A stretch of 64,000 nucleotides of DNA from Mycoavidus sp. B2-EB (GCF_014218255.1 NZ_AP021872.1:620001-684000), one strand, 5' to 3'. Positions 22,615 to 31,623 are shown, counted from the stretch's first letter. The notes: a model not told the origin generated them from the letters alone. Translations and numbers: made by a program.

Positions 22615-24621
22615 ATGCAGATACCGCCCAATGAAACTGAGCCAGCAAGTGGCTGGATGACGCAACACACCGCTCAGCTTGAGCAAATGTTTGCGGCTGA
22701 TGGATCGTTAGCGCGCAAGCTAACCGGCTATCGCCCGCGCGCCGCCCAATTGACGATGGCGCAAGCCGTCGCCGCTACAATCGAAAGCGGCACGCACAAC
22801 GACAGCACATTGCTGGTTGAGGCGGGCACCGGTACAGGTAAAACCTTCGCTTATCTGATTCCTGCCCTTTTGTGGGGTGGCAAAGTCATTCTATCGACGG
22901 GCACTAAGCATTTGCAGGACCAGCTCTTTGCGCGCGATATTCCGTTGGTGCGAGACGCGCTGAGTGCCCCTGTATCGGTTGCGATTCTCAAAGGTCGGGC
23001 TAATTACATCTGCCATTATTATCTGCACCGCACCGCTCAGAGCGGCAGCTTGCCCACCCCGCAAGACGCTGTCCATTTACGCGAAATTATCCGCTTTAGC
23101 AAAATCACGCACAGCGGAGACAAAGCAGAAATAGCCCAGGTACCTGAGTCGGCTCCAATCTGGGAATCCGTCACCTCAACGCGCGAAAACTGTCTCGGTC
23201 AGGAATGTTCGCACTATAAAGAATGTTTTGTGATGCGGGCGCGCCGTGAAGCGCAGCAAGCTGATATAGTCGTGGTCAATCATCATCTTTTTTTTGCCGA
23301 TATTATGTTGCGCGAAGGTGGGGTGGCCGAACTATTACCGAGCGCGAATACCATTATCTTTGACGAGGCGCATCAACTACCTGCCATCGCTACGCTCTTT
23401 TTTGGCGAGGTCACTTCGACTAACCAGTTTCTAGAATTGGCTAGAGATATGACGGCAGAGGGCCTTCAATCTGCGCGGGATGCGGCGGATTGGGTCGATT
23501 TAGGAGCGATGTTGAAGCAAGCTGCACGCGATGTACGGCTCGCCTTTGAGCCGTCAAACATTAAACTGCCATTGGCCCAACTCGCACCTGATCACCCTTT
23601 ACATGAGGCGTTGGCTACTTTAACGGCTCAACTTGACACCTTAATCGTTACACTGGCGGCTCAAGCCGAACGGGCTGAGCCGCTTGCAGCCTGTTTGCGG
23701 CGCGCCTGTGAATTGCATGCTGCGCTGAAAAATTTTCAGACCATCGCGCCGGCTCAAACAGATAAAGTCTGCTGGGTCGAAGTTTTTGCATACACGGTGC
23801 AATTGCATATCACGCCATTATCAATCGCCCCGATTTTTGAGAAGCAGCGCGCGGGCGCACCACGCGCGTGGATTTTCACTTCGGCGACTTTGTCGGTGAA
23901 AGGGGATTTTAAACACTATGCCGCGCAAATGGGGCTGGCGGCAGACCGCTCAATGAGTTTACCCAGCCCTTTCGATTACGCTCAGCAAGCTTTGTTATAT
24001 GTGCCGCAAAGCTTGCCGCAGCCCGCTTCGCCTAATTTTATCGATGCGCTTTGGCAGGCCATTTTACCTGTGCTTGAGGCAGCAGGTGGGCGCGCCTTTG
24101 TGTTATGCACTACGTTGCGCGCCGTCAACCAAATTGCGCAGCGCCTACGCACAGTCAGTCAAACGCGGGCATGGAATTTTCCATTATTGGTGCAAGGGGA
24201 AGCCAGTCGAGGAGAATTGTTGGAGCGTTTTCAGCAATCTGGCAATGCCATCTTAGTGGGGAGCCAAAGCTTTTGGGAAGGTGTGGATGTCCGTGGTGGC
24301 GCGTTGTCCTTGGTCATCATTGATAAATTGCCGTTCGCGCCACCGGATGATCCGGTGCTTGCGGCACGGCTTGCATTGCTTGAGCAACAAGGGCTGAGTC
24401 CATTTTCTGATTATCAATTACCGCAGGCGGTGATTGCCTTAAAACAAGGTGCGGGCCGCTTGATTCGGGCGGAAACAGATCGAGGCGTATTGATGATTTG
24501 TGATGCGCGTTTGGTGGATAAACCGTATGGGCGACGGATTTGGCAGAGCTTGCCAGCGTTTAAACGTACGCGTGACTTGAGTGAGGTACAGGCGTTTTTT
24601 GACGAAGCAGAGCATATGTGA
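22615..24621 (+). CDS. DinG/YoaA-type Fe-S ATP-dependent DNA helicase
   Basis: Superfamily 2 XPD-like 5'-3' helicase in DNA repair. Walker A EAGTGTGKTFAYL, the DEAH box (IIFDEAHQLP), four Fe-S cysteines (NYICHYY, then NCLGQECSHYKEC), and C-terminal helicase motifs (GSQSFWEGVDVRGGAL, QGAGRLIRAETDRGVL). The frame is open from 22534 within the preceding gene, but ATG 22615 (MQIPPNETEP) begins just after it and gives the normal size of 668 residues. Closest in type to YoaA/DinG of betaproteobacteria. Confidence 0.93.
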   Translation: MQIPPNETEPASGWMTQHTAQLEQMFAADGSLARKLTGYRPRAAQLTMAQAVAATIESGTHNDSTLLVEAGTGTGKTFAYLIPALLWGGKVILSTGTKHLQDQLFARDIPLVRDALSAPVSVAILKGRANYICHYYLHRTAQSGSLPTPQDAVHLREIIRFSKITHSGDKAEIAQVPESAPIWESVTSTRENCLGQECSHYKECFVMRARREAQQADIVVVNHHLFFADIMLREGGVAELLPSANTIIFDEAHQLPAIATLFFGEVTSTNQFLELARDMTAEGLQSARDAADWVDLGAMLKQAARDVRLAFEPSNIKLPLAQLAPDHPLHEALATLTAQLDTLIVTLAAQAERAEPLAACLRRACELHAALKNFQTIAPAQTDKVCWVEVFAYTVQLHITPLSIAPIFEKQRAGAPRAWIFTSATLSVKGDFKHYAAQMGLAADRSMSLPSPFDYAQQALLYVPQSLPQPASPNFIDALWQAILPVLEAAGGRAFVLCTTLRAVNQIAQRLRTVSQTRAWNFPLLVQGEASRGELLERFQQSGNAILVGSQSFWEGVDVRGGALSLVIIDKLPFAPPDDPVLAARLALLEQQGLSPFSDYQLPQAVIALKQGAGRLIRAETDRGVLMICDARLVDKPYGRRIWQSLPAFKRTRDLSEVQAFFDEAEHM

Positions 24622-24632
24622 ATCATCCATGA

Positions 24633-24693
24633 TTCGCGTATTCAAACCCCAATTCGTGCCGGGGCGGTGAAGTTTGCTTCGCATCGTTAAACT
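24633..24693 (+). promoter_or_regulatory. hrpII/PIP box and -10 of the 24870 gene
   Basis: TTCG (24633-24636), 16 nt, TTCG (24653-24656), then TAAACT (24688-24693) 31 nt after the box. This is the layout of HrpB/HrpX-dependent promoters in Ralstonia and Xanthomonas. It points at the unknown gene starting at 24870, leaving a leader of about 170 nt. Confidence 0.8.
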
Positions 24694-24869
24694 TTATTGT
24701 AGTAGCAAATTCTTTTTTGCTGCTTTTACTTCGGTGTTTTAAAGATAAAAGCACTGCTCTTTGTTTCTATCGATCTGATGTCATACAGCCTTAACCTCAG
24801 CGTGCTTTATGTTCAGCATGCTCTGTAAAAGGCTGATTCTATCAGCGCTGGATCTTCTCAGAAAATATC

Positions 24870-25613
24870 ATGTTTACCAAGCCAATACGTTTACACTCTT
24901 TCCCCCCTTCTGCTAAAGAAGCGCATGCATTTCAAAATCGAAGAGGAAGTCAGTCATCACTTTCCAGTAGCGTTTTCGAAAGACTTAAAAATTTAGGGGG
25001 ATTAATCAATAAGAAGGAAGATGAAGATGAGGCATCACCGGAAAGAATGGCTTTCGCTGATCGTCTATTTAAGCAAGGTGAGCGAGTGCAGTTCGAGCTT
25101 TTATGTAGGATAGGTGCAGAGCATGATGACCCTCATCTCATTGAGAAGGGGTTAGAAGCGCTAAGAAATATAGATGGAAATGAGGTATCAGAAAATCCAG
25201 AGCGGTTTGAGAGTTCATCTCATCCCATCAGAGAAAAGTCTGGTCTAGATTTTACTAAAACATGGTTAAAAGTTCTCAGGACTAGAGATAATAATGAAAT
25301 ATCACCAGCAGAAAAGAGCCGTGCTGAGCATATCGTTAAAATGGTTAATCAAGCGCAACAGGCGAATTTAATTAAGATGATTATAGAGAGCGATGATATA
25401 GATTTTATCAAGCAGATATTCAGACAGAGTGAATCAAACGAGGAAATACGAGAACTATTTTTTAATCATGATTATTTTTTGCTTTGTGCAGCTACTCGGC
25501 AAGCTACTATGAGCGACGAAATGTATGAGGCTTTATCTGGTTTTCGTCAACAAATGGATAAAACTAGAGCGCAAGATAATAAAGTATCTTTGCACTTGGC
25601 AACAAATTTATAA
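24870..25613 (+). CDS. Candidate type III effector (247 aa), unknown family
   Basis: No recognised domain. The first 50 residues are Ser-rich and lack acidic clusters (MFTKPIRLHSFPPSAKEAHA, then RRGSQSSLSSSVF), the kind of composition often found in type III secretion signals; the remainder is hydrophilic and helical. No signal peptide or membrane segment. An exact TTCG-N16-TTCG element with a properly spaced -10 lies upstream, which is the main reason for calling it a T3SS-linked gene. The stop codon merges into a 16-nt perfect palindrome (25613-25628). The gene is AT-rich compared with the neighbouring helicase. Function in the host is unknown. Confidence 0.72.
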   Translation: MFTKPIRLHSFPPSAKEAHAFQNRRGSQSSLSSSVFERLKNLGGLINKKEDEDEASPERMAFADRLFKQGERVQFELLCRIGAEHDDPHLIEKGLEALRNIDGNEVSENPERFESSSHPIREKSGLDFTKTWLKVLRTRDNNEISPAEKSRAEHIVKMVNQAQQANLIKMIIESDDIDFIKQIFRQSESNEEIRELFFNHDYFLLCAATRQATMSDEMYEALSGFRQQMDKTRAQDNKVSLHLATNL

Positions 25614-25628
25614 AGCGCCATGGCGCTT
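25613..25628. repeat. Perfect 16-bp palindrome after the stop codon
   Basis: AAGCGCCATGGCGCTT is its own reverse complement and begins on the last base of the stop codon. There is no T-run, so it is not a standard terminator; it may stabilise the 3' end of the transcript. Confidence 0.5.
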
Positions 25629-25751
25629 GACACACCACAGTAGTGAAACTCCAGAGTTTTCTAGTAACTCGCTTGGCTTATGCACACGGTCGTTAGGATA
25701 AAGAAAACCTTGACTCTACGCGCATCGTTTATTACATACCTATATCTACTT

Positions 25752-25797
25752 ACATTAAAACCCGCAGTCCAGCGCATGCCTACTGCGGGTTTAATGT
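25752..25797 (-). terminator. Rho-independent terminator of the HrpB-like gene
   Basis: Arms 25752-25768 and 25782-25797 pair over about 16 bp (ACATTAAACCCGCAGT on the minus strand) with a 13-nt loop. It lies 11 nt beyond the stop of the minus-strand regulator and may also serve the gene converging from the left. The T-tract is short. Confidence 0.75.
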
Positions 25798-25808
25798 GAC
25801 TTTTATGG

Positions 25809-27236
25809 CTAATGCATCAACGTATCAGAAGGCGTTTCCTGAAACTCTTTACGGTAACCATTCACCAACGTGGAGCGATTTTGCACCCCCCATTTCTCCG
25901 CCACATCGGCAATTGATGCCCCTGCCTCATTCAGCAGATCATTACGAATCCGCTCCATGCGTTGACGCCGGATGACTTCGGTCGGCGACAATCCAACATA
26001 CGTTTTGAATGCCATTTGTAAGGCGCGCTCGGTAACGCCAATATGAGCTGCGACTTCGCGTACTGACAAATCGGGCCGACTTAAATTGCCCAACAAATAG
26101 GTGTAGGCGCGGCGATATTTACCCGGCAGGCGGGCACAGACATCATCTAACGGCGTATGAGCGGTATTGCGTACGCGTTGCTGAGAATGAAAATCTGCGG
26201 GCAAGCTGGCAGTGCGCATAGATTGCATTGCCAAGAGCGCATAACGTCCATAATGGTGCATGGATTCTTCAATCCGGCCAATTTGCTGACATGCTTTAGC
26301 CAGGCAGTAAAAATACTCAATATTATTGTGTACTACTGTATGGCGTAAACCCTGGCCAAAATGATTGAAATTCAGCAAGCTTTGCGCCAGGCGGGTGGCA
26401 TCAGTCGCTAGCGCGGCAAGCGCAATTTCAACCCGGACCGTGCGTTGGTACAAATCCAATTCAGCGGCGTTAGCCCAATTTAAATGTGCTTGCAGTTGGT
26501 TGGCCACATCAGCCGAGCCGAGGGCGAAGGCATGAAGTTGGCGCAGATAATCAAGCCGGCGCGTTAATAAATCTGAGGTCATGACTTTGACCGGTAAACT
26601 CTCCAATGCAGGTGGCATAAAATTAGCTGCCGCCACTTGCCAATACACATGATCAGTCAGTTGAGGCGACTGCCGCAGTTCATACTGAACCGTAAAATCA
26701 AAATTGATCGTATGGACGAGCTGTTGCCAATCTTCAAGTTGTTCTCTTAAGGCAAGGGCGCGCATTTCATCCAGATACCGGTAGGCTTCGTTCAAGTAGC
26801 CCAGGGTATGCAGTATAAGAGCCGTGCCGGTTAGCGCTTCAAGCCGGTGTGGCACACTGAGTTCGCTTTCATTTAAAAGACGCGTAAAGCAACTCAGAGC
26901 AGTGCTGAAGCGATGCAAAAAGAAAGCTTGCCATCCGGTATTGCGGCAGGAGCGAATACGCAACACGGATTTGGAATGACGAATTAAGCGGCTTGATTTG
27001 CGCAAGCTTTCTTCTGCCTCTTCAAAGCGCCCGAGCGTGAGTTGAAAATCGCCGCTTATTCTGAAATCTTCGGACAAAATGTCAGCCGATACGCTGTGCC
27101 GCTCGCCGTCGGTACGCTTACCGGCAAACAGTAAAGCTTCGCGTACCTTAGCGTTAAACACCATCTCTTTGAGGGTGCTATTGGGTTCGTTGGTGCTGAG
27201 CACCGAAATCATTGGGAAATACACTGTCCAGAACAT
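25809..27236 (-). CDS. hrpB: HrpB-like AraC-family activator of the T3SS
   Basis: 475-residue AraC/XylS-type activator: helical TPR-like N-terminal region (about 40-350) and a C-terminal double HTH (YLLGNLSRPDLSVREVAAHIGVTERALQMAFKTYVGLSPTEVIRRQRMERIRNDLL and the second helix pair ending in TPSDTLMH). Length and architecture match HrpB of Ralstonia (477 residues), which binds TTCG-N16-TTCG boxes; this window has six exact boxes. An upstream in-frame ATG exists at 27266, but AGGAG followed by 5 nt selects ATG 27236 (MFWTVYFPM). It lies beside the HrpG-like regulator locus and the T3SS core. I infer the name from architecture plus regulon; direct homology was not computed. Confidence 0.85.
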   Translation of the reverse strand: MFWTVYFPMISVLSTNEPNSTLKEMVFNAKVREALLFAGKRTDGERHSVSADILSEDFRISGDFQLTLGRFEEAEESLRKSSRLIRHSKSVLRIRSCRNTGWQAFFLHRFSTALSCFTRLLNESELSVPHRLEALTGTALILHTLGYLNEAYRYLDEMRALALREQLEDWQQLVHTINFDFTVQYELRQSPQLTDHVYWQVAAANFMPPALESLPVKVMTSDLLTRRLDYLRQLHAFALGSADVANQLQAHLNWANAAELDLYQRTVRVEIALAALATDATRLAQSLLNFNHFGQGLRHTVVHNNIEYFYCLAKACQQIGRIEESMHHYGRYALLAMQSMRTASLPADFHSQQRVRNTAHTPLDDVCARLPGKYRRAYTYLLGNLSRPDLSVREVAAHIGVTERALQMAFKTYVGLSPTEVIRRQRMERIRNDLLNEAGASIADVAEKWGVQNRSTLVNGYRKEFQETPSDTLMH

Positions 27237-27527
27237 GTCATCTCCTAACATCGAACCTAGCGTCATGATTAAAGATGAAATCGGTTTTTATTCATCTCAG
27301 CTGGCAACGCTGCCTGACATAAACCATGCTAGACCTGAGCTAGGTGGAGATTTTCAAAAAATCTTTGTTGTTTTGTTTTGTTTAGAATTGGAGGGAGGAA
27401 AGGCGGGCTCCCGTAGCAGATGAGATGCTTCGCTATGGGAGGTAGACAGGGGTAGATAGAGTATTTCTGAGAATCAGTAAAGGGAGGGAGGTAGGTTTTT
27501 AGTTTCAGAGGTCACGCATAAAAATTC

Positions 27528-28223
27528 TTAATTTTGTGGTTTGTGATAACTTGGTTGATACTGCTGCGCTAGAGTATCATGTATTTCTTTGCTATATTTT
27601 GATGAACTTTCTGTATCACTCTGATCTGAATATTCCAATAAGTCATCATAAAATCCTTCAGGAGGGGGTTTTCTGAATATTTCTATGCCTCTTGATTTTA
27701 ATTCAAGTATATATTCTTGATGGTTTGGATCATTTAATAAGCGCTGATTTATTTTTATAGGGGCGAGATAACTTAAAATTTGAAAATAAAAATCGCGCTC
27801 TTTTTCTGATAAATTTTTCATGAGTTTTGAGTGGGTGTTATTATCCATTGGTTTAACTTCATTCTGGTATAAATCATGAAGTGCTGCTTTATATAAATTA
27901 GAAATTTCTGATTTATGTGAGTTAAAAATTTGATTTTCTTGATTTTCTTGATTTTCTTGATGCGTTTTGCGTGTATAATATTTATTAGAAACTCTTATCA
28001 TTTTAGAAAATGGGTCTTCATATTGTAGTTGGTTTTTAGATTGAGCCTTATTCTTTGCGGCCTGATTGATCGTGTTATTAGGTGCTCCACTTATAGGAGA
28101 TGATGCTTTGAGCATAGAGCGCTGTTTTTTTCTTTCTACAGTGGTATCCGTCGGGGTTGGGCCTTGAGAGTTAGGTGAGGCTGTGAAATGGGCTTTAATC
28201 GTATTAATTATAGGTCTAAACAT
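27528..28223 (-). CDS. Candidate T3SS effector of an LRR-related family (231 aa)
   Basis: Unrecognised hydrophilic protein with Ser/Thr/Lys/Gln-rich N-terminal half. Its C-terminal segment (DFYFQILSYLAPIKIN ... YILELKSRGIEIFRKPP) aligns by eye with the neighbouring 284-residue protein and resembles the RAKGIQIIVDPE cap of the LRR proteins at 59 and 62 kb. ATGGAG at 28235 looks like a start but its GGAG is the ribosome binding site of ATG 28223 (MFRPII). An exact hrpII box with TACCAT 31 nt downstream precedes it. A 9-nt repeat encodes an ENQ/NQE run. Very AT-rich. Confidence 0.75.
   Translation of the reverse strand: MFRPIINTIKAHFTASPNSQGPTPTDTTVERKKQRSMLKASSPISGAPNNTINQAAKNKAQSKNQLQYEDPFSKMIRVSNKYYTRKTHQENQENQENQIFNSHKSEISNLYKAALHDLYQNEVKPMDNNTHSKLMKNLSEKERDFYFQILSYLAPIKINQRLLNDPNHQEYILELKSRGIEIFRKPPPEGFYDDLLEYSDQSDTESSSKYSKEIHDTLAQQYQPSYHKPQN
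27932..27960 (-). repeat. 9-bp tandem repeat inside the 231-aa gene
   Basis: Three consecutive copies of a 9-nt unit (ttgattttc) encode repeating NQE. The unit is a multiple of three, so changes in copy number alter length without breaking the frame. Confidence 0.8.
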
Positions 28224-28292
28224 AGATAACTCCATAAATGTGATTTGAGTTTATGTAAAAATGAATAGCTTATTGATCGGTTTCAGCCATGT

Positions 28293-28353
28293 ATGGTAAG
28301 TAATCTACATCATGTCAATGATAGGTATGCGAATAAATAAAGTAATTTGCGAA
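28293..28353 (-). promoter_or_regulatory. hrpII/PIP box and -10 of the 28223 gene
   Basis: On the minus strand TTCGC, 15 nt, TTCGC (28353 down to 28330 plus one flanking base) followed after 31 nt by TACCAT (28298-28293). Both half-sites have the full five-base PIP form. Confidence 0.85.
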
Positions 28354-28560
28354 GGGGGAAATTAGAAATATCCTTGTGTGGCTATGGGAATCAATCTCAT
28401 ATTAATAATGATTTGTATGGGTTTTAATAAGGTTCGGTATTTTATTTTTGAAAGTATTTTAAATTTTTCTGTTTCACGATATCCTGGAAAATCTTTAGGA
28501 ATTATAAGAAGTAGGCATGCTTTAAAAGTTAACTCTTGAAATTAGAAGAGTGCGAGGTTA

Positions 28561-28810
28561 TCCGAATAGCGTGGTCGCTGGCAAAGATAGAGCCATTACG
28601 TTTGTTCAGGACGTAATCATGGGTTTTAATACGAGCTGAACTTTGGTCGCGCGCTTTGTTACGGTTGAGGAAATATAGGCGCGCGCATTCAGCTTATGAG
28701 GATTGATGTCCTAAATACGAGATCATCCGTGTCTGCTGCTAAGGTAATTTTCAAGTGATCCAAATTGAGAAATTGTTCGATTACACTCACTGGCGTACGG
28801 CGATCTGAGA
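28561..28810 (-). pseudogene. Truncated, frameshifted copy of the HrpG-like regulator gene
   Basis: About 250 nt closely resemble 30183-30432 within the intact regulator gene. On the minus strand it encodes DRRTPVSVIEQFLNLDHLK, then loses frame and meets a TGA, and later in another frame reads QSSARIKTHDYVLNKRNGSIFA, matching residues about 70-153 of the intact protein. Both ends are missing. It is a partial duplication that has decayed, located between two candidate effector genes. Confidence 0.88.
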
Positions 28811-28849
28811 TTTGGGCTTATCAATTTTCGTTGTGTCGTCAAGTGGGTT

Positions 28850-29704
28850 TTATTCGTAAATTTTAGTTATATCGTCTGATATATAGTTATCCATCTTCTT
28901 TTCAAATTCTTCATCTGAAAGTGTATTTATGTCTGTTTCGTATTTGCTCTTGCTCGAAGGCGTTCCTAATTCTTGGGATGAGGTATTTTTGGCGGGCGGT
29001 ATGGTTTTTTTGCTAAAATCAATTGGTGCGATAGTAACTTTTATTGGTATCGTTGTTTGCGTTTTATCATTTTTTATTGAGAAAAATAGACGGTTTGGGG
29101 AATTGCGTATAATGGTTTTGTCTGAATAACGTGGATTATATAAATGTCGGCCAGCGCTAATGTATAGGTTGATGCCTCTGGCCTCAATTTCTTTTCTGTA
29201 CATTGTGTATTCGTCGCTATCCCATGATTTTTGATCAATTACAATTTCTTTTTTTTCTTTCAAAATTTTAAAATAATCATTAATTTTTATTTCTTCTATA
29301 TGTTTTTTGTATATTTGATAAATACGATTTCCCCATGGGTTTACCGTGGGATTATCTATCTTGATATCTTTTAGTTCTTGCTCAAAAAGCATTGTTGCGA
29401 CTTTAATAGGTGTTTCTTTTTTAGATTTAATTGTGCTGTTGCTTGCTCTCACAAAATTAATTGGAGTGTCAAAAAAAGGTTCTGTATTTTTTGTTTTTTG
29501 TGTTTTTTGTGTTTCTTTTTTTGGTATTTTATTATTTTCAGATAGATTTTTTATCTTGAAAGGTAATTTCAGCTTACTGAGTAGGCTAGAATGTCCAGTT
29601 GGTTTGGTTTGACTAGATGATTTTTTCTTGATTTCGCTTTGTGATGTGTTATTTGTATCCTCCATTTGAGCGGAGGTATGAGTTTTCCCGTTGACGTTTA
29701 ACAT
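28850..29704 (-). CDS. Candidate T3SS effector of an LRR-related family (284 aa)
   Basis: Paralog of the 231-residue protein to its left: shared blocks include an RASN/RVSN motif, DYFKILKEKKEIVIDQ versus DFYFQILSYLAPIKINQ, and EARGINLY versus KSRGIEIF. The N-terminal 100 residues are Lys/Ser/Thr-rich and disordered, with a KTQKTQKT repeat from 9-nt units. No signal peptide. GGAG lies 6 nt before ATG 29704. An exact hrpII box and TACTAT at 31-nt spacing precede it. Strongly AT-rich, unlike core genes. Biochemical function unknown. Confidence 0.75.
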   Translation of the reverse strand: MLNVNGKTHTSAQMEDTNNTSQSEIKKKSSSQTKPTGHSSLLSKLKLPFKIKNLSENNKIPKKETQKTQKTKNTEPFFDTPINFVRASNSTIKSKKETPIKVATMLFEQELKDIKIDNPTVNPWGNRIYQIYKKHIEEIKINDYFKILKEKKEIVIDQKSWDSDEYTMYRKEIEARGINLYISAGRHLYNPRYSDKTIIRNSPNRLFFSIKNDKTQTTIPIKVTIAPIDFSKKTIPPAKNTSSQELGTPSSKSKYETDINTLSDEEFEKKMDNYISDDITKIYE

Positions 29705-29779
29705 AAATTGCTCCGCTAGTATTGAATGAGGGCGTGAATCAAAAAATCTGCGATTGAAAATACTCTGTACTAGTTATTT

Positions 29780-29840
29780 ATAGTAGAGGGTATAGATTAT
29801 GTCACTAGCACTGAAGCGAATAATTGAGATAGCTTACGAA
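29780..29840 (-). promoter_or_regulatory. hrpII/PIP box and -10 of the 29704 gene
   Basis: Minus-strand TTCG (29840-29837), 16 nt, TTCG (29820-29817), then 31 nt to TACTAT (29785-29780). Lies downstream of the HrpG-like gene, separated from it by a hairpin. Confidence 0.85.
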
Positions 29841-29854
29841 TCAAAATGAGAGGG

Positions 29855-29887
29855 CAGCTCACGCAGGGTTTTCTAGTGCGTGAGCTG
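29855..29887 (-). terminator. Hairpin after the HrpG-like gene
   Basis: An 11-bp perfect stem (CAGCTCACGCA, 29855-29865, with 29877-29887) and an 11-nt loop sit 11 nt beyond the stop codon of the regulator. The following sequence is not T-rich at once, so termination strength is uncertain. Confidence 0.55.
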
Positions 29888-29897
29888 TGAGTGCTAC

Positions 29898-30641
29898 TTA
29901 GTAACAAAAACTCGCTACAGATGCGCTCGCACTAGCGCCAGACTTTTTTTCTGTTTGTATGGCTTCAAGTCGGTAACCAAACGCATAAATTGTCTTGAGC
30001 TGAACGCCCGAGGTTTCGTTCAGGTCCAGTTTTTTACGTAACTTGTAAATATGTTGCTCAAGCGTGCGGCCTACTATATCTTCGTAATTGCCCCAGATGG
30101 CTTCAGAAATCTGTTGTCGGCTTAAAAAATTCCCCAAATTTGAGAACAAAAGCCAGGCAATCGCAAATTCTCTTGAGGTCAGCCGAATCGCGTGGCCGTT
30201 GGCAAAGACTGAACCATTCCGTTTATCTAGCACGTAACCATTCGTTTCAATTTGAGCGGAACTTTGGTCGCGTGCTTTGTTACGGTTGAGCAAAATGTGG
30301 GCGCGTGCATTGAGTTCACGAGGGTTGACCGGCCCAAATACGACATCATCCGCGCCTGAAGCCAAGGTATCTTTTAAGTTATCCAAATTGAAAAATTGTT
30401 CGATCACAATCACTGGCGTACGGCGATCTGAATAACATTCGCGCCATGAGCTGAGTGGATGGTGCGATGCATATTGCCCGTGATTGGCATCAATCAGAAT
30501 CAGGCTGAAGGTTTGTCGAGGAAGCTCGCGTACTAGCGCAAGATCTTCTGCAAATGATGAACAGATTACATTTTCACCTGCGAATGCATCGCAGACCAGC
30601 CTGAAGAGGCGCTCATTTCTTGTTAGCACAGCTACCTTCAC
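29898..30641 (-). CDS. hrpG: HrpG-like OmpR-family response regulator
   Basis: N-terminal receiver-like domain (1-120, with LILIDANHG carrying the likely acceptor Asp near residue 51) and C-terminal winged-helix DNA-binding domain (about 130-228, with LTSREFAIAWLLFSNLGNFLSRQQISEAIWG and HIYKLRKKL). The receiver start (VAVLTRNERLF) lacks the usual acidic pair, so phosphorylation may be atypical. GTG start with GGAG 6 nt upstream. HrpG of Ralstonia and Xanthomonas is an orphan OmpR regulator of similar size acting above HrpB/HrpX; location beside the HrpB-like gene and effectors supports that name, but an ordinary OmpR regulator cannot be excluded. No histidine kinase is adjacent. Confidence 0.78.
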   Translation of the reverse strand: MKVAVLTRNERLFRLVCDAFAGENVICSSFAEDLALVRELPRQTFSLILIDANHGQYASHHPLSSWRECYSDRRTPVIVIEQFFNLDNLKDTLASGADDVVFGPVNPRELNARAHILLNRNKARDQSSAQIETNGYVLDKRNGSVFANGHAIRLTSREFAIAWLLFSNLGNFLSRQQISEAIWGNYEDIVGRTLEQHIYKLRKKLDLNETSGVQLKTIYAFGYRLEAIQTEKKSGASASASVASFCY

Positions 30642-30756
30642 AGTATTCTCCAGTTCGGTTCAGTGAACTCCATTAGCCAGAGCTTTTGGGGGCTATTCCT
30701 CGCGCCGTAGTAAAACGGTTCATTAATGTGTGGCGCTGTTGAAAATTTAATCCCGG

Positions 30757-31509
30757 CTATAAAGTCTTGCTGTTACCAGATGTTACGGGCTGCAATTTAC
30801 TATAACTTGGGAAAAGTTCGGTTTCTAAAACATTCTTCGCTATAGGGGCTGTGGCCGTTGGCGTGACAATATTTTTTGATACATTGTTGTTCAAGATAAG
30901 CTCTGCGCCGCTGCTTTGAGTGGGGCTAGATTCATCCTCGAAAAGCTTGGTGAGCTGAGTGAAAGGGTGGAGCATTGAGAACATCAGCATATCGCCCAGC
31001 GGCGGGTTGCGCGCTGGGCGTGCCTCCCAGTGAGTTAAGTGAGCTTCGTATACAAAGCCTAAGCGTTCGACGCAACTGGCTGATTTGCCGTTGGGATCGC
31101 AGGTCACTTGTATGCGGTATACGCCATCCTGCCGGCTGGCCCATCTGAGGGCTTTGAGAAATATTTCTAGCGCTGGGCGAAAGCGTTTCATGCCCGCTTT
31201 TTGCGAGGTCATCAGACCGAACTCAATCCGTGGCAGCGTAGCGCGCATCTCGAGCACCCCTACAATTTGCTGGAGTTCTAGATCCTTAAGCGCCCACATA
31301 TAGGCATGCCCATAATTCCAGCCGATAGTGCATAGGCGTATGTAAAGTCGGGTTTGCTCGAGGGAGGTGTGGGTGACCAGCGGTAAGTATTCTGTGACGC
31401 GTGGATCGCTTAGCAAATTATCGAATAATTGCTGTGCATCTCTCGGTTGGAATGGGTCAGCGGACATCTGATCAGTTTCGAAATGCTCGGGAGGGCAAAA
31501 TGGGGACAT
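30757..31509 (-). CDS. GNAT-type N-acetyltransferase, predicted HrpB regulon member
   Basis: RimJ/RimL-like acetyltransferase domain in residues about 10-165 (RDAQQLFDNLLSDPRVTEYLP; IVGVLEMRA; RIEFGLMTSQKAGMKRFRPALEIFLKALRWA; CVERLGFVYEAHLTHWEA), followed by about 80 Ser/Thr/Asn-rich residues absent from ordinary GNAT enzymes. GGAG 5 nt before ATG. An exact hrpII box lies upstream, so it is predicted to be expressed with the T3SS; it could be a secreted effector that acetylates host proteins or a bacterial enzyme recruited to the regulon. Substrate unknown. Confidence 0.82.
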   Translation of the reverse strand: MSPFCPPEHFETDQMSADPFQPRDAQQLFDNLLSDPRVTEYLPLVTHTSLEQTRLYIRLCTIGWNYGHAYMWALKDLELQQIVGVLEMRATLPRIEFGLMTSQKAGMKRFRPALEIFLKALRWASRQDGVYRIQVTCDPNGKSASCVERLGFVYEAHLTHWEARPARNPPLGDMLMFSMLHPFTQLTKLFEDESSPTQSSGAELILNNNVSKNIVTPTATAPIAKNVLETELFPSYSKLQPVTSGNSKTL

Positions 31510-31562
31510 AGAAGCTCCGTATCGATGGGGGATGACTTAAGCCGTACGACCAGGTTTGATTT

Positions 31563-31623
31563 ATTGTTTTACATTCTTGCGGGGATACACGGCGGCAAGC
31601 GAATATAAGCATTGAACGGCGAA
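31563..31623 (-). promoter_or_regulatory. hrpII/PIP box of the GNAT gene
   Basis: Minus-strand TTCG (31623-31620), 16 nt, TTCG (31603-31600). A weak -10 candidate, AACAAT (31568-31563), lies 31 nt beyond it. It faces away from a second box at 31681, forming a divergent pair. Confidence 0.75.
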
